DNA from: Betaproteobacteria bacterium
GTDB taxonomy: Bacteria; Pseudomonadota; Gammaproteobacteria; Burkholderiales; Rhodocyclaceae
DNA: 64,000 nt
Reading direction: 5' to 3'
NCBI GenBank assembly: GCA_009781175.1
Contig: WQYQ01000008.1
Span: 1-64,000, forward strand
The position numbers and the translations under genes are program-made. Shown here piece after piece: positions 38,316-48,677 of the stretch; position 1 is the stretch's first letter, and each line of letters opens with the position of its first letter. The notes beneath the pieces are model-generated. The model was not told the origin of the DNA. It saw only the letters and a list, made by a program, of their open reading frames with translations, and searched no databases.

Positions 38316-39275
38316 TCACGCGACACGATGCGCCGGCGCGCCGCGCAGGAATGCGTCGACGTTGGCGATCGCCCCTTGCGCAAGGCGCTGCATCGCGCCC
38401 GCGGAGGTCCAGGCCATGTGCGGCGTGACGATCAGATTCGGCACATCGGGCGCCAGCAAGGGGTTCGGCTCGCGCGGCGGCTCTTGCGAGAGCACATCGG
38501 TCGCGGCGCCCGCAAGCCGCCCCGCACGTAGGGCTTCGGCCAACGCAGCCTCATCGACGAGTCCGCCGCGCGCGGTGTTAATCAAAATCGCCGACGGTTT
38601 CATCCATGCCAGAGTGCGCGCGTTGATCAGGCCGTGCGTATCGGCCGTCAGCGGACAATGCAGGGAGACGGCATCCGCTTCGGCCAGCGCTTGCTCAAAG
38701 GCCACATAACCAGGCCGCACCGTGGCGGCGGTATGGCGCTCGGCGTAAATCACGCGCATTCCAAGCGCCGCGGCGCGCTGCGCCAAGCCTTCACCGAGCG
38801 CGCCGCGCCCCACGATGGTCAAGGTCGCGCCGAACAGATCGGCCACCGGACGATCGAAGAGACAGAACACCGGCGACTGCGCCCAACGGCCCGCACGCAC
38901 GTCGGCCACATAGCCGAGCAGGTTCCGCCGCAAGGCCAGCATCAGCATCAAGGCATGTTCCGGGACCGTAACCGTGGCGTACTCGGGCACATTGGAAACA
39001 ACGACGCCGTGTTCGCGGCACGCGGCAAGGTCGACATTGTCGGAGCCCGTGGCGCTGATCGAAACCATGCGCAGATCCGGCAGCCGTTCGATCAATGCGC
39101 GGTCGATGCAGACCTTGTTGACGATCACGACCGCCGCGCCTTGCAGACGGTCGAACACCTGCTCAGGCGCAGTCGACGGAAACGCGAGCCATTCGTGCGG
39201 CGCGGAGGGGCGCGGTAATTCGGAACGGATCGATTCGGTTTCAAGCGCCACGACGCGCGGCAAATGCGTTTGCAT
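38316..39275 (-). CDS. D-2-hydroxyacid dehydrogenase (glycerate/hydroxypyruvate reductase type)
   Basis: The 319-residue NAD(P)-dependent enzyme has the nucleotide motif GRGALGEGLAQRAAALG, the catalytic Arg in NTARGGLVDEAAL and the catalytic His in TPHMAWTS. The substrate is not fixed by sequence alone; hydroxypyruvate, glyoxylate or another 2-ketoacid fits. It is divergent from an IclR-type regulator that probably controls it. The start at 39275 has GAGGGGG in front. Confidence 0.9.
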   Translation of the reverse strand: MQTHLPRVVALETESIRSELPRPSAPHEWLAFPSTAPEQVFDRLQGAAVVIVNKVCIDRALIERLPDLRMVSISATGSDNVDLAACREHGVVVSNVPEYATVTVPEHALMLMLALRRNLLGYVADVRAGRWAQSPVFCLFDRPVADLFGATLTIVGRGALGEGLAQRAAALGMRVIYAERHTAATVRPGYVAFEQALAEADAVSLHCPLTADTHGLINARTLAWMKPSAILINTARGGLVDEAALAEALRAGRLAGAATDVLSQEPPREPNPLLAPDVPNLIVTPHMAWTSAGAMQRLAQGAIANVDAFLRGAPAHRVA

Positions 39276-39339
39276 GGAAACCCCCTCTGTGCGAATCAGG
39301 TCAGCGATACCATAGCATGCGACTCCCAAATTTCAACAT

Positions 39340-40179
39340 GTGGAAAATGCTCCGCCTACGCTAGAATCCAGCCTCTTCCAATCAAAACAGAGTTTCCCAA
39401 CCTTGGCCGCGGACGAATCGAAAACCTCGTCGATCCAGGTGATCGAGCGCATGATGAATCTGCTCGATGCGCTGGCGAATCATCCAAATCCGGTGTCCCT
39501 CAAACAACTGGCGCAGGAGACTGGGCTGCACGCCTCGACCGCGCACCGGATTCTGGCTGCGATGATTGCGGGCGGCTTCGTCGAGCGCGCCGAAGCGGGC
39601 GTCTACCGGCTCGGCATCCGCCTGCTTCAGTTCGGCAATATCGTCAAAGCACGCCTTTCGGTGCGCGAGAGCGCGCTCGAATTCATGCAGCAACTGCATC
39701 AGACGACCGGAGAAAGCGTGAACCTCGGCCGGCGCGACAGGGACGAAATCGTTTATATCGAACGCACATCGAGCGGACGTTCGGCCATGCAGGTGGTGCA
39801 CATCGTCGGCGCGCGCGCGCCGCTGCACACAACGGCAACCGGCAAGCTTTTTCTCGCCGAGGACGGCCCCGCGCAGATTCAGGAATATGTGAAACGCACC
39901 GGCCTGCCGGCAAGCACTCCGGCCTCGATCTGCACGCTTGCGGCGCTCGAAAAAGAATTGGAGCGCGTGCGCCGGCATGGCGTGGCTTACGACATGGAAG
40001 AGGTCGAACTTGGCGTGCGCTGCATCGCGGCAGGCATCCGGGATGATTCCGGCGCGCTTGTCGCGGGGCTTTCCCTTTCCACTCCGGCGGAGCGCTTCAA
40101 TCCCGACTGGGCGCCTTTGGTGCGCGATACGGCCAAGGCGATTTCGGCCGCGCTGGGTTATGCCGAATCGGAACACTGA
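39340..40179 (+). CDS. IclR-family transcriptional regulator
   Basis: The 279-residue protein has an N-terminal winged HTH (about 35-85; PVSLKQLAQETGLHASTAHR) and a C-terminal effector-binding domain (GAR-APLHTTATGKLFLAE, GVAYDMEEVELGVRCIA). IclR proteins sense small carboxylic or aromatic acids. It is divergent from the hydroxyacid dehydrogenase across 64 bp, its likely target. The GTG start used here is uncertain; later in-frame starts (TTG near residue 22) are possible. Confidence 0.9.
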   Translation: MENAPPTLESSLFQSKQSFPTLAADESKTSSIQVIERMMNLLDALANHPNPVSLKQLAQETGLHASTAHRILAAMIAGGFVERAEAGVYRLGIRLLQFGNIVKARLSVRESALEFMQQLHQTTGESVNLGRRDRDEIVYIERTSSGRSAMQVVHIVGARAPLHTTATGKLFLAEDGPAQIQEYVKRTGLPASTPASICTLAALEKELERVRRHGVAYDMEEVELGVRCIAAGIRDDSGALVAGLSLSTPAERFNPDWAPLVRDTAKAISAALGYAESEH

Positions 40180-40189
40180 TACCGAATAA

Positions 40190-40217
40190 AAAAGAGCGTG
40201 CCGAAGCACGCTCTTTT
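40190..40217. terminator. Bidirectional terminator between the IclR gene and pbpG
   Basis: An 11-bp perfect stem AAAGAGCGTGC/GCACGCTCTTT with a CGAA tetraloop has A/T runs on both sides and sits between convergent genes. Confidence 0.92.
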
Positions 40218-40241
40218 CATTCAAGCTCGTAATCGGCCGCC

Positions 40242-41327
40242 TCAGCCCGCGGGCATGTGCGACTCGCGCTGCGTCAATACCTGCTCGACCCAGCGTTTAA
40301 CACGCTGCGCATCGGCCACACGCGTAAATTTACCGACCGAGTCGAGCAGCACGATCACCATCGGCTTGTTCGCAAGCCATGCCTGCATGACAAGGCAACG
40401 GCCGGCTTCATTGATGAAGCCCGTTTTCGAAACGCCGATCTGCCAATCCGACGAGTGGACCAGGGCATTCGTGTTGTGGAAGGTTCGTTCGCGATTGCCG
40501 ATCACAACGGTCTTTTCTTCGTCGGTGGAAAACTGGCGAATCAAGGGATAGCGCGAAGCCGCGGCAACCATTTTCGCCAGATCATAAGCACTCGACACAT
40601 TGTTCGGATTCAAACCCGTCGAATCGTGAAACACCGTGCCCGTCAGTCCGAGCTCATGCGCTTTTGCGTTCATCGCAGCCACGAATGCCGGCACGCCGCC
40701 GGGATAGTTCCGCGCAAGTGTCGCGGCGGCACGGTTTTCGGACGACATCAGCGCAAGGTGAATCATTTCCTCGCGGCTCAGCGTTGTTCCAACGATCAAA
40801 CGCGAAGAGGTGTTCTTGAGCTTGTCGGTATCGTCTTCCGCAATAATGAGCATTTCGGATAATGGCAGTTTCGCGTCCAAGGTCACCATCGCTGTCATCA
40901 GCTTGGTGATCGAAGCGATCGGCATAACGGCTTCCGCGTTGCGTTCGAGCAGAACGGCGCCACTGTCCAGATCCTGCACCATGAAGGCGCTCGATTTGAG
41001 CCGCGGGTTGCCTTTGCTATCGAGGGCGAACGCCTCCTCGACCGGCGGCTGTGCCTGCCTTGCGAGCTTGGCGGAAACATGCGTGCGCGCCGTGACCTTT
41101 TGCAGGCGAGCGCCACGCGCGGACGGCTTGGCGCTCGCTTTCTTCAATGCGGTCCGCTCGGCCTTTGCCTTGGTTTTGGAGACGGCCTTCGCCTGCGCGG
41201 CGGGCTTGGCTGAAACATGAGCGCGTTTGACGTGGGGATGTTTTTCGGCGGCTGTAGCGGTTGCCGTGCCAAACGTTGCTAAAGCGGCGGAAAGAGCAAG
41301 CACAAGCATCGGTTTCGTATTCTTCAT
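40242..41327 (-). CDS. pbpG: D-alanyl-D-alanine endopeptidase (PBP7-type, peptidase S11)
   Basis: The serine peptidase cleaves peptidoglycan cross-links in the periplasm. A signal peptide (cleavage near ATATAA) leads into an unusual Lys/Ala-rich segment of about 65 residues, then the S11 domain with SxxK (ASITK), SxN (SSENR) and KTG (SKTGF). The basic linker may bind the anionic wall. Two nearby lytic transglycosylases and AmpD also serve wall turnover. An upstream Met three codons earlier is possible. Confidence 0.92.
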   Translation of the reverse strand: MKNTKPMLVLALSAALATFGTATATAAEKHPHVKRAHVSAKPAAQAKAVSKTKAKAERTALKKASAKPSARGARLQKVTARTHVSAKLARQAQPPVEEAFALDSKGNPRLKSSAFMVQDLDSGAVLLERNAEAVMPIASITKLMTAMVTLDAKLPLSEMLIIAEDDTDKLKNTSSRLIVGTTLSREEMIHLALMSSENRAAATLARNYPGGVPAFVAAMNAKAHELGLTGTVFHDSTGLNPNNVSSAYDLAKMVAAASRYPLIRQFSTDEEKTVVIGNRERTFHNTNALVHSSDWQIGVSKTGFINEAGRCLVMQAWLANKPMVIVLLDSVGKFTRVADAQRVKRWVEQVLTQRESHMPAG

Positions 41328-41336
41328 GATCTGCAT

Positions 41337-41630
41337 TCCCGCGGGGAAATTGGCTTGTCTGTGCCTAGTTAATATAGCAATTCTTAAAAAATTTAAGTGC
41401 TTACGGCTCTATTTTAAGAGATTGGTTCAAAAATATTGTTGCGAATAGGGCCGAATTCCCAACGTATTTTGTAAGCATGATGAAACGGCTTTGTCTCAAA
41501 AATTTAACATATTTGACATTATTGATGATACCCCTTTGCCTGCTAGGCGACGATTTTATTTCAGGCGGGGGCTGCGTGTCAGATTGGATGATTTATTGCG
41601 CTTGCACCGTAAAGCGGCCAAGCGGAGCGT
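41337..41630. other. AT-rich spacer upstream of pbpG, no gene seen
   Basis: The region is markedly AT-rich, with many A/T runs (AATTCTTAAAAAATTTAAG around 41380). It probably contains the pbpG promoter. Short frames here resemble no protein I know. Confidence 0.4.
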
Positions 41631-41745
41631 GAATTGCCCCAAGCTAAAGCTTGGAGCTTCTTCGCCACGAATCGGGGGCGCCTTCGGTGCCGGTAAGCGC
41701 TCGACTCGTAGTCGATCAGCCGGCCCGGCTTAGGTCAGCGCTCCT
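41631..41745 (-). repeat. M3 module, diverged copy D
   Basis: On the minus strand it retains GAGTCGAGCGC, GGCACCGAAGGCGCC and the terminal hairpin CTCCAAGCTTTAGCTTGGGG. The first hairpin is scrambled. Its edge (GGTCAGCGCTC) runs over the end of maeB and supplies that gene's stop codon. Confidence 0.6.
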
Positions 41746-44008
41746 GCCCCGCCTCGACAACGGTCAATGCGGTCATGTTGACGATACGGCGCACGGTCGC
41801 CGTGGGCGTCAAGATATGCACCGGCTTGGCCGATCCGAGCAGAATCGGTCCGACCGTCATCCCGTCGCCAGCCCCAGTTTTGAGCAGATTGAACGCGATA
41901 TTCGCAGCATCGAGCGTGGGGAAGATCAGCAAGTTCGCATCCTCGCGCATGCGCGCATTGGGGAACACAAGCTCACGGATCGACGCGTCGAGCGCGGCGT
42001 CGCCGTGCATCTCGCCTTCGACTTCAAGCTCGGGATGCCGCTCATGCAACAAAGCCAGGGCGCGGCGCATCTTTTCAGCCGTCGGCGTGTCGTCGGAGCC
42101 GAAGCTCGAATGCGAAAGCAGGGCAACCTTCGGCTGAATGCCGAAACGGCGCACCTCTGCGGCGGCCAGATTGGTCATCTCGACGATTTGTTCGACATTC
42201 GGATCGTAATTGACGTAGGTGTCGCAAAGGAAAAGCGTTCTGCCCGGCAGGGAAAGCAGATTCATCGCATACAGATTGCTCGCGCCCTTGCCCACCCCAA
42301 GCACATCCCGCACGAAGCCCAGGTGCCGCTGGTGCAAGCCCGAAACGCCGCAGATCATTCCGTCGGCATAGCCGAATTTGAGCAGCATCGCGCCGATCAG
42401 CGTGGTGCGCCGGCGCACTTCGCGCTTAGCGAACTCAACCGAGACGCCGCGGCGCTCCATCAAGCTATGGTAATGACTCCAGAGCTCGCGATAACGCGGA
42501 TCGTCGTCCTGGTTGACCATTTCGAAATCGAGTTCCGGCCGCAGGCGCAGACCGAAGCGCTCGATATAGCGTTTGATGACTTCGGGACGGCCGACCAGAA
42601 TCGGGCGCGCCAAACCTTCGTCAACAATCGTTTGAACCGCGCGCAGCACGCGTTCGGATTCGCCTTCGGCAAAGATGATGCGTTTCGGCGCCGCCTTCGC
42701 CGCGGCAAAAACCGGACGCATGATCAAACCCGACTGCCAGACGAAATTGCTCAGCCCCTGCCGATAGGACTCCATATCCGTCAGCGGACGCGAAGCGACA
42801 CCCGAATCCATGGCGGCCTGCGCCACCGCGGGCGCGATCTTGACGATCAGGCGTGGATCGAACGGTTTGGGAATGATGTATTCGGGGCCGAAGCTCGCCA
42901 CTTGCTCGCCATAGGCCGCGGCGACGACTTCGGAGTGCTCCGCGCGGGCAAGATCAGCAATCGTGCGCACGGCCGCGAGCTTCATCTCATCGGTAATCCG
43001 TGTCGCCCCGACATCGAGCGCGCCGCGGAAAATAAACGGGAAGCACAGCACGTTGTTAACCTGATTCGGATAATCGGAACGTCCGGTGGCGATAATCGCG
43101 TCCGAACGCACGGACCGGACCTCCTCGGGCAGGATTTCGGGCGCGGGGTTCGCCAGCGCGAGCACCAAGGGCCGCTCGGCCATCTTCGCGACCATTTCGG
43201 GCTTGAGCACGCCGCCGGCTGAAAGACCGAGAAAAACATCGGCCCCTTCGATGACTTCCGCGAGGCGGCGCGCATCCGTCTGCTTGGCGTAGCGCGCCTT
43301 GATTGGGTCCATCAGAACCGTGCGCCCCTCATAGACCACGCCTTCGATATCCGTCACCCAGATGTTCTCGACGGGCACGCCGAGCATGACGAGCAAATCG
43401 AGACACGCCAAGGCGGCCGCGCCCGCGCCCGAAGTCACGAGTTTGATTTTGCTGCGGTCCTTGCCGAGCAAATGCAGGCCATTGATCAAGGCCGCGCCCA
43501 CGACAATCGCAGTGCCGTGCTGATCGTCGTGGAAAACCGGAATTTTCATCCGCTCGCGCAACACACGCTCGATATAAAAACATTCGGGCGCTTTGATGTC
43601 CTCAAGGTTGATGCCGCCGAAAGTCGGTTCGAGCGTGGCGATCGCTTCGATCAGCTTATCGGGATCGAGCTGATCGAGTTCGAGGTCGAACACATCGATT
43701 CCGGCGAACTTCTTGAACAGCACCGCTTTGCCTTCCATGACCGGCTTTGCCGCCAAGGGCCCGATATTGCCCAGCCCAAGCACCGCGGTGCCGTTGGTCA
43801 CGACGCCGATCAGATTGGCGCGCGCGGTCAGCCTGCTCGCCTCGCCCGGCTCGTCCGCGATCGCAGTACACGCTGCCGCCACGCCGGGGGAATACGCCAA
43901 AGACAGATCCTGTTGATTCGTCAGCGCCTTGGTCGGCACGACCGTGATTTTTCCCGGGAGTGGCAGACGATGGTAATCAAGCGCAGCAACGCGAAAGCGT
44001 TCATCCAT
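41735..44008 (-). CDS. maeB: NADP-dependent malic enzyme fused to a phosphotransacetylase-like domain
   Basis: The 757-residue protein converts malate to pyruvate, CO2 and NADPH. Residues 1 to about 430 form the malic enzyme part ([35 protein letters not shown]). Residues about 430-757 form a phosphate acetyltransferase-like regulatory domain ([25 protein letters not shown]-like segments), which in MaeB binds acetyl-CoA. It is divergent from pckG; both enzymes work at the PEP-pyruvate-oxaloacetate node. Confidence 0.95.
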   Translation of the reverse strand: MDERFRVAALDYHRLPLPGKITVVPTKALTNQQDLSLAYSPGVAAACTAIADEPGEASRLTARANLIGVVTNGTAVLGLGNIGPLAAKPVMEGKAVLFKKFAGIDVFDLELDQLDPDKLIEAIATLEPTFGGINLEDIKAPECFYIERVLRERMKIPVFHDDQHGTAIVVGAALINGLHLLGKDRSKIKLVTSGAGAAALACLDLLVMLGVPVENIWVTDIEGVVYEGRTVLMDPIKARYAKQTDARRLAEVIEGADVFLGLSAGGVLKPEMVAKMAERPLVLALANPAPEILPEEVRSVRSDAIIATGRSDYPNQVNNVLCFPFIFRGALDVGATRITDEMKLAAVRTIADLARAEHSEVVAAAYGEQVASFGPEYIIPKPFDPRLIVKIAPAVAQAAMDSGVASRPLTDMESYRQGLSNFVWQSGLIMRPVFAAAKAAPKRIIFAEGESERVLRAVQTIVDEGLARPILVGRPEVIKRYIERFGLRLRPELDFEMVNQDDDPRYRELWSHYHSLMERRGVSVEFAKREVRRRTTLIGAMLLKFGYADGMICGVSGLHQRHLGFVRDVLGVGKGASNLYAMNLLSLPGRTLFLCDTYVNYDPNVEQIVEMTNLAAAEVRRFGIQPKVALLSHSSFGSDDTPTAEKMRRALALLHERHPELEVEGEMHGDAALDASIRELVFPNARMREDANLLIFPTLDAANIAFNLLKTGAGDGMTVGPILLGSAKPVHILTPTATVRRIVNMTALTVVEAGQER

Positions 44009-44322
44009 AAAATTGTCCTTTTAATGCTTAGTTGCTCATTCAATTGATCTGCATTCCGTCACGAATGCAAATCGAGTTATATAGTGGAATCTAAGAGAAA
44101 ATTTGGTTTGCATTGAGCAGAGGAACAGTCCGCGATTTGTGCCCGACAGCGACACAGCGTACACTTTGTGTGTCCAGACGGAAATGTTGGCCGCCCCTAT
44201 ATTTTTTCGGCTAACACCGCACGGCGTCGTTCTCTCCCCCATTTTCGACGCAAGGCCATGGCCGGCAGGTGTTTTACGTCTGCCGGAGCGTATTTCAGTA
44301 CCGAGATATCAGGAGAGTTGCA
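44009..44322. promoter_or_regulatory. Divergent control region between maeB and pckG
   Basis: The 314-bp AT-rich spacer holds an inverted repeat GCATTC...GAATGC (44051-44070) and a GTACACTTTGTGTGTCC stretch near 44160. AGGAGAG precedes the pckG ATG. No regulator binding site can be named. Confidence 0.45.
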
Positions 44323-46167
44323 ATGACTACACGCTCGTCCGATGCGGCCCAATCCGCCGCACCAGCCTTTGTTCGACACACCAAACTGAAACAGTGGGTA
44401 GCGGAAGTTGCGGCCCTCACTCAAGCCGATCACGTCGTCTGGTGCGACGGCAGTGAAGCTGAGTCTGCCCAGCTTTGCGCCGATATGGTCGCAAAGGGAC
44501 AGATGATCAAGCTCAACCCCGAAAAGCGGCCCAATTCTTTCCTCGCTTTTTCGGACCCCTCCGACGTCGCGCGCGTCGAGGACCGTACCTATATTTGCAG
44601 CAAGGATCCTGAAAACGCCGGGCCGACCAACAACTGGGAAGATCCGGACAAGATGAAGGCAAAACTCACCGAGCTGTTCCGCGGCTCGATGAAGGGGCGC
44701 ACGCTCTACGTCATCGCCTTCTCGATGGGCCCGCTCGGCAGTCCAATCGCGCAGATCGGCGTTGAGCTGTCTGATTCGCCTTACGTCGTCGTCAACATGC
44801 GGATCATGACCCGCATGGGACGCGGCGTGTATGACGTGCTCGGCGAAAACGGCGACTATGTGCCCTGCCTGCATTCGATCGGCGCGCCGCTCGAACCGGG
44901 CCAGGCCGATGCCCGCTGGCCGTGCAACCCGACCGTGAAATACATCTGCCACTTCCCGGAAACGCGCGAGATCTGGTCGTATGGCTCCGGCTACGGCGGC
45001 AACGCGCTGCTGGGCAAGAAGTGCTTCGCGCTGCGCATCGCCTCAACAATGGCGCGCGACGAAGGCTGGCTGGCCGAGCACATGCTGATTCTCGGCGTCG
45101 AAAACCCAGCCGGCGAAAAAACCTATGTCGCCGCCGCGTTCCCGTCCGCCTGCGGCAAGACGAACTTCGCCATGATGATCCCGCCGACCGGATTCGACGG
45201 CTGGAAAATCACCACCGTCGGCGACGACATCGCCTGGATCAAACCCGGTGCCGACGGCCGCTTCCACGCCATCAACCCAGAAGCAGGCTATTTCGGCGTC
45301 GCGCCCGGCACCAGCGCGAAGACCAATTACAACGCGATGGCAACGCTGTCGGCGAACATCATTTTCACCAACGTTGCGCTGACCGATGACGGCGACGTGT
45401 GGTGGGAAGGCATGAGCAAAGAGCCACCCGCGCACCTGATCGACTGGACCGGCCAGGACTGGACGCCCGGCTGCGGCCGCAAAGCGGCGCATCCGAACGC
45501 CCGCTTCACCGCGCCCGCCAGCCAGTGCCCCTCGATCGATCCGAACTGGGAAGATCCGAAGGGCGTGCCGATTTCCGCCTTCATCTTCGGCGGCCGCCGC
45601 GCGACCACCGTACCGCTCGTCTACCAGGCATTCAGTTGGAATTTCGGCGTCTATATGGCGGCAACGCTGGGCTCCGAAACCACGGCCGCCGCTTTCGGCC
45701 AACAAGGCGTGGTGCGCCGCGATCCGTTTGCCATGCTGCCGTTCTGCGGCTACCACATGGGCGACTACTTCAATCACTGGCTCAAGATCGGTCACACGAT
45801 TGAGCACGCGCCGAACATCTTCTGCGTCAACTGGTTCCGCATGAATGAAAACGGCGACTTCATGTGGCCAGGCTTCGGCGAAAACACGCGTGTATTGAAG
45901 TGGATCGTCGAACGTTGCCAGGGCAAAGTCAGTGCGCGCGAAACGGCACTCGGGTGGATGCCGCGTCATGCGGATATCGACTGGAAGGGCTTGCCGGTCA
46001 GCCGCGCAGAGTTCGAGGCACTCACGCAAGTCGACATCGCGGCATGGCGCAACGAGTTCGCACAGCACCGCGAATGGTTCGACAAACTCGGCGCGCGTCT
46101 GCCACGCACGCTGGCGCTGCAACGCGAACTGTTCGAAGAGGCGATCGCCGACGATAGCGCCAACTGA
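44323..46167 (+). CDS. pckG: GTP-dependent phosphoenolpyruvate carboxykinase
   Basis: The 614-residue enzyme converts oxaloacetate and GTP to PEP and CO2 for gluconeogenesis. The P-loop-like kinase motif [13 protein letters not shown] and the RxSEG-equivalent region show it is the GTP type, not the ATP type. A longer frame starts at 44269, but the ATG at 44323 has a strong AGGAGAG. Confidence 0.96.
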   Translation: MTTRSSDAAQSAAPAFVRHTKLKQWVAEVAALTQADHVVWCDGSEAESAQLCADMVAKGQMIKLNPEKRPNSFLAFSDPSDVARVEDRTYICSKDPENAGPTNNWEDPDKMKAKLTELFRGSMKGRTLYVIAFSMGPLGSPIAQIGVELSDSPYVVVNMRIMTRMGRGVYDVLGENGDYVPCLHSIGAPLEPGQADARWPCNPTVKYICHFPETREIWSYGSGYGGNALLGKKCFALRIASTMARDEGWLAEHMLILGVENPAGEKTYVAAAFPSACGKTNFAMMIPPTGFDGWKITTVGDDIAWIKPGADGRFHAINPEAGYFGVAPGTSAKTNYNAMATLSANIIFTNVALTDDGDVWWEGMSKEPPAHLIDWTGQDWTPGCGRKAAHPNARFTAPASQCPSIDPNWEDPKGVPISAFIFGGRRATTVPLVYQAFSWNFGVYMAATLGSETTAAAFGQQGVVRRDPFAMLPFCGYHMGDYFNHWLKIGHTIEHAPNIFCVNWFRMNENGDFMWPGFGENTRVLKWIVERCQGKVSARETALGWMPRHADIDWKGLPVSRAEFEALTQVDIAAWRNEFAQHREWFDKLGARLPRTLALQRELFEEAIADDSAN

Positions 46168-46193
46168 AGCTTGCATAAACAACCGGCAGACTC

Positions 46194-46225
46194 ACACGGC
46201 CCGGGAAACCGGGCCGTGTTTATTT
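46194..46225 (+). terminator. Terminator of pckG
   Basis: An 11-bp stem ACACGGCCCGG/CCGGGCCGTGT with a GAAA loop is followed by a T-rich tract, 26 bp after pckG. Confidence 0.9.
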
Positions 46226-46247
46226 TGATATCCACTCAGCGACAAGC

Positions 46248-47429
46248 ATGAGCGAATACACAAACTTTCCCCGCTGCGGCCCCGTCGCGGCACGCGCAAG
46301 CGAAATCGAGCCCTTCCATGTCATGGAACTGCTGACTCGCGCGCATCAACTTCAGGCGCAAGGTCATGACATCATCCACATGGAGGTCGGAGAGCCCGAT
46401 TTCCCGACCCCGGAGCCCGTCATCCAGGCTGCTCAGCACTATCTGAGCGCAGGCAGAGTCGGCTATACACCGGCCGCTGGCCTGCCTCAATTGCGCGCAA
46501 CGATTGCCGCTTACTACCGCACGCGCTTTGGGCTCGACATCGCGCCCGAACGCATCGTCGTCACGGCTGGCGCATCGGCGGCACTCATGCTGACTCTCGC
46601 CGTGCTCACCGAACCGGGGCATGAATGGCTGCTGCCCGACCCCGGCTACCCCTGCAATCGCGTCTTCGTGCGCGCCTTTGAAGGCATTCCTCGCGCGCTA
46701 TTGGTCGGGCCGGAAACCTGTTTTCAGCCGACCGTCGAGGCCATTGCGCAAGCCTGGACGGAGCGAACACGCGGCTTGATCGTCGCCAGCCCAAGCAATC
46801 CGACCGGCACGCTGATTGCAAGCGAAACCCTCGCGGCAATCCATGCTCTCGCCCGCGCGCGCAAGGGCGCATTGATCGTCGATGAAATCTATCAAGGCTT
46901 GAGCTACGGCACCGAAGCCTGGAGCAGTCTGGCGCTCGGCGAAGGCTTATTCGTCATCAACAGCTTCTCGAAATATTTCGGCATGACCGGATGGCGTCTG
47001 GGTTGGCTGGTCGCACCAAACGAGTATGTGCGGGAAATCGAAAAGCTGGCCCAGCACTTCTTCATCAGCCCCTCGGCTCCAGCCCAGCATGCCGCGCTCG
47101 CGGCCTTCACTCCGGAAAACATCGAGATCCTGGAGGCCCGCCGGCAAACCTTGGCGCAGCGCCGCGACACCTTGTTGAATGGCCTGCGCTCGCTCGGCTT
47201 CAAAGTCCCAGCCGAACCTCAGGGCGCGTTCTACATATACGCCGACATCAGCGCGCTAGCGGCGGATAGCTTCGCCCTCGCCCACCGACTGCTGGAGGAG
47301 GCGGGGATCGCAACAACACCCGGCCTGGATTTCGACACCCGCGCGCCCGAACGATGGCTACGCTTTGCCTATACAACCGATGTGACGCGAATCGAAGAAG
47401 CGCTGAATCGGCTGCGGAAAGTGTTTTAA
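46248..47429 (+). CDS. Class I/II PLP-dependent aminotransferase
   Basis: The 393-residue enzyme has the lysine that binds PLP in INSFSKYFGMTGWRLGW, the GEPDF N-terminal motif and the PSNPTGT and Arg-substrate segments of fold type I. It groups with the aspartate/alanine aminotransferase subfamily, but the amino donor cannot be told from sequence alone. It is transcribed after the pckG terminator and is probably a separate unit. Confidence 0.9.
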   Translation: MSEYTNFPRCGPVAARASEIEPFHVMELLTRAHQLQAQGHDIIHMEVGEPDFPTPEPVIQAAQHYLSAGRVGYTPAAGLPQLRATIAAYYRTRFGLDIAPERIVVTAGASAALMLTLAVLTEPGHEWLLPDPGYPCNRVFVRAFEGIPRALLVGPETCFQPTVEAIAQAWTERTRGLIVASPSNPTGTLIASETLAAIHALARARKGALIVDEIYQGLSYGTEAWSSLALGEGLFVINSFSKYFGMTGWRLGWLVAPNEYVREIEKLAQHFFISPSAPAQHAALAAFTPENIEILEARRQTLAQRRDTLLNGLRSLGFKVPAEPQGAFYIYADISALAADSFALAHRLLEEAGIATTPGLDFDTRAPERWLRFAYTTDVTRIEEALNRLRKVF

Positions 47430-47431
47430 AT

Positions 47432-47461
47432 GAAAATGCCGGCTAACGCCGGCGTTTTCAT
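47432..47461. terminator. Bidirectional terminator between aminotransferase and transglycosylase genes
   Basis: A 12-bp stem GAAAATGCCGGC/GCCGGCGTTTTC with a TAAC loop sits between two convergent genes. Confidence 0.88.
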
Positions 47462-47483
47462 TACGTTGCAAATCATATAAAAA

Positions 47484-48227
47484 TCAGCTCGCCGGATTGG
47501 AGCGCGCGCCGGACTTCATCGCCAGTTTGAGCCGCTCGGTTTCCGCGATCACGCGATTGGCGTAACTCGTCGCGCCATCCGAGCCCGCGCCGGCGTACTG
47601 CTGCAAACCCGCCGCCAAAGAGCCATTGCGGCGGATATATTCCTTCAACACCATCGACCCGACCCGGATATTTTCAGCCGGCTCCAAAAGGGGATGTTCT
47701 CCCGCCTCAGGATCGATTTTGTCTTTATGGAAACGCGGCACGACCTGCATCAGGCCCTGCGCGCCGAATGGGCTTTCCGCGAACGGGTTGAATTTTGATT
47801 CGATGCCCATCACCGCGATGATCAATAGCGGGTCCAGACCCACGGTACGCCCCGTCTGCAACGCGGACAAGATGAGCGGCTCGATCGCGGCGCGCGACAC
47901 TTTATACCGCCGCGCCAGGTAATCCGTCACCCGCCCCATTTCCGGCGAAAGACGCGGCACCACTACGGGCTCAGCAGCGGCAACAGCGCCAAGCTCCGAC
48001 TCCAATTCCTCCACCGGCAAGGCCGCTGCGCTCTCGCGCGCAATAACCTCATGCCGTCCGAAGACATCGGGCAGAGTCAGGCCAGACACGCCTTGATCCG
48101 CAAAACGAGCACCAACGAGCACCATCACAATCAGTCCCGCAACAACGAGACTGCCATGGGCAAAATGTAGCAAAACTGTTCCAGAACGGCGCGCCAAGGC
48201 GGCCATAGGAGTTGCGTAGAGCATCAT
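47484..48227 (-). CDS. Membrane-anchored lytic transglycosylase (SLT domain)
   Basis: The 247-residue protein has one N-terminal TM segment (about residues 24-44). An SLT domain in the C-terminal half carries catalytic Glu in AVMGIESKFNPFAESPFGAQ, then GLMQVVP and the QQYAGAGSDG motif. It should act on peptidoglycan from the inner membrane. The domain order resembles transglycosylases common in betaproteobacteria. Confidence 0.88.
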   Translation of the reverse strand: MMLYATPMAALARRSGTVLLHFAHGSLVVAGLIVMVLVGARFADQGVSGLTLPDVFGRHEVIARESAAALPVEELESELGAVAAAEPVVVPRLSPEMGRVTDYLARRYKVSRAAIEPLILSALQTGRTVGLDPLLIIAVMGIESKFNPFAESPFGAQGLMQVVPRFHKDKIDPEAGEHPLLEPAENIRVGSMVLKEYIRRNGSLAAGLQQYAGAGSDGATSYANRVIAETERLKLAMKSGARSNPAS

Positions 48228-48631
48228 TATTCCTCCTCTCGGACCCCTGCGAGCCGGATACGGTAAGAATTTCAGGCGTACAAAAACCCTACAGTCGGAA
48301 AACTGTGCGAGTGGCCGCCATTATTTCTTATTGCCCGTACCGCCTTGAAGGGAGGTCAAAGGTCGAACAAGGTGAATCGCCGCAACTAGACGATGCACCC
48401 ACAAAGCGCGAAGCTACGTGAAGACGGAACTGCGACTGGTGGGCTGTTCCGCGCGCTGAATTAAACACTGCGATCAGGTAATCGCAACCAGTTCGGCGCG
48501 CAGTTTATTGATTCGATTGGGTTTTGTCAATCACCTGAAAATCCAGGATGAAAAATAGATCACGCCAAGCCTGCATGACGACAGAATATCAGCGGGTTTT
48601 CAGGTGAAAATTGCGTAGGCAAAAAAACGAA
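48228..48631. other. Gene-free spacer with strong base-pairing potential (possible small RNA)
   Basis: Between the transglycosylase and the H1-like gene no credible reading frame is found. Several inverted segments are: ACTGGT (near 48436) with ACCAGT (near 48489), a perfect inner hairpin TGCGATCAGGTAATCGCA, ACCTGAAAA (~48533) with TTTTCAGGT (~48597), and on the minus strand ACAGTTTTCCGACTGT followed by a T run near 48290. An unannotated RNA on the minus strand is possible. I compared it by eye with 6S RNA and could not confirm it. Confidence 0.3.
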
Positions 48632-48657
48632 AAAGCGCGTGTCGTAACACGCGCTTT
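48632..48657 (-). terminator. Terminator of the H1-like gene
   Basis: An 11-bp stem AAAGCGCGTGT/ACACGCGCTTT with a CGTA loop is followed on the minus strand by a T-rich tract, 20 bp past the stop. Confidence 0.9.
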
Positions 48658-48677
48658 GGGGGACAAACAGGCCGCAA

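Noticed and set aside
41651-43222. 523-codon plus-strand frame opposite maeB
   Set aside because: It is a shadow of the GC-rich malic enzyme gene; composition is His/Arg/Asp-rich and unlike real proteins.
45043-46182. Long minus-strand frame opposite pckG
   Set aside because: It is the complement of a highly conserved enzyme with no protein-like features.
48286-48520. 6S RNA on the minus strand
   Set aside because: A motif near GATTCACCTTG resembles 6S RNA locally, but the closing stem and central bubble could not be matched by eye.
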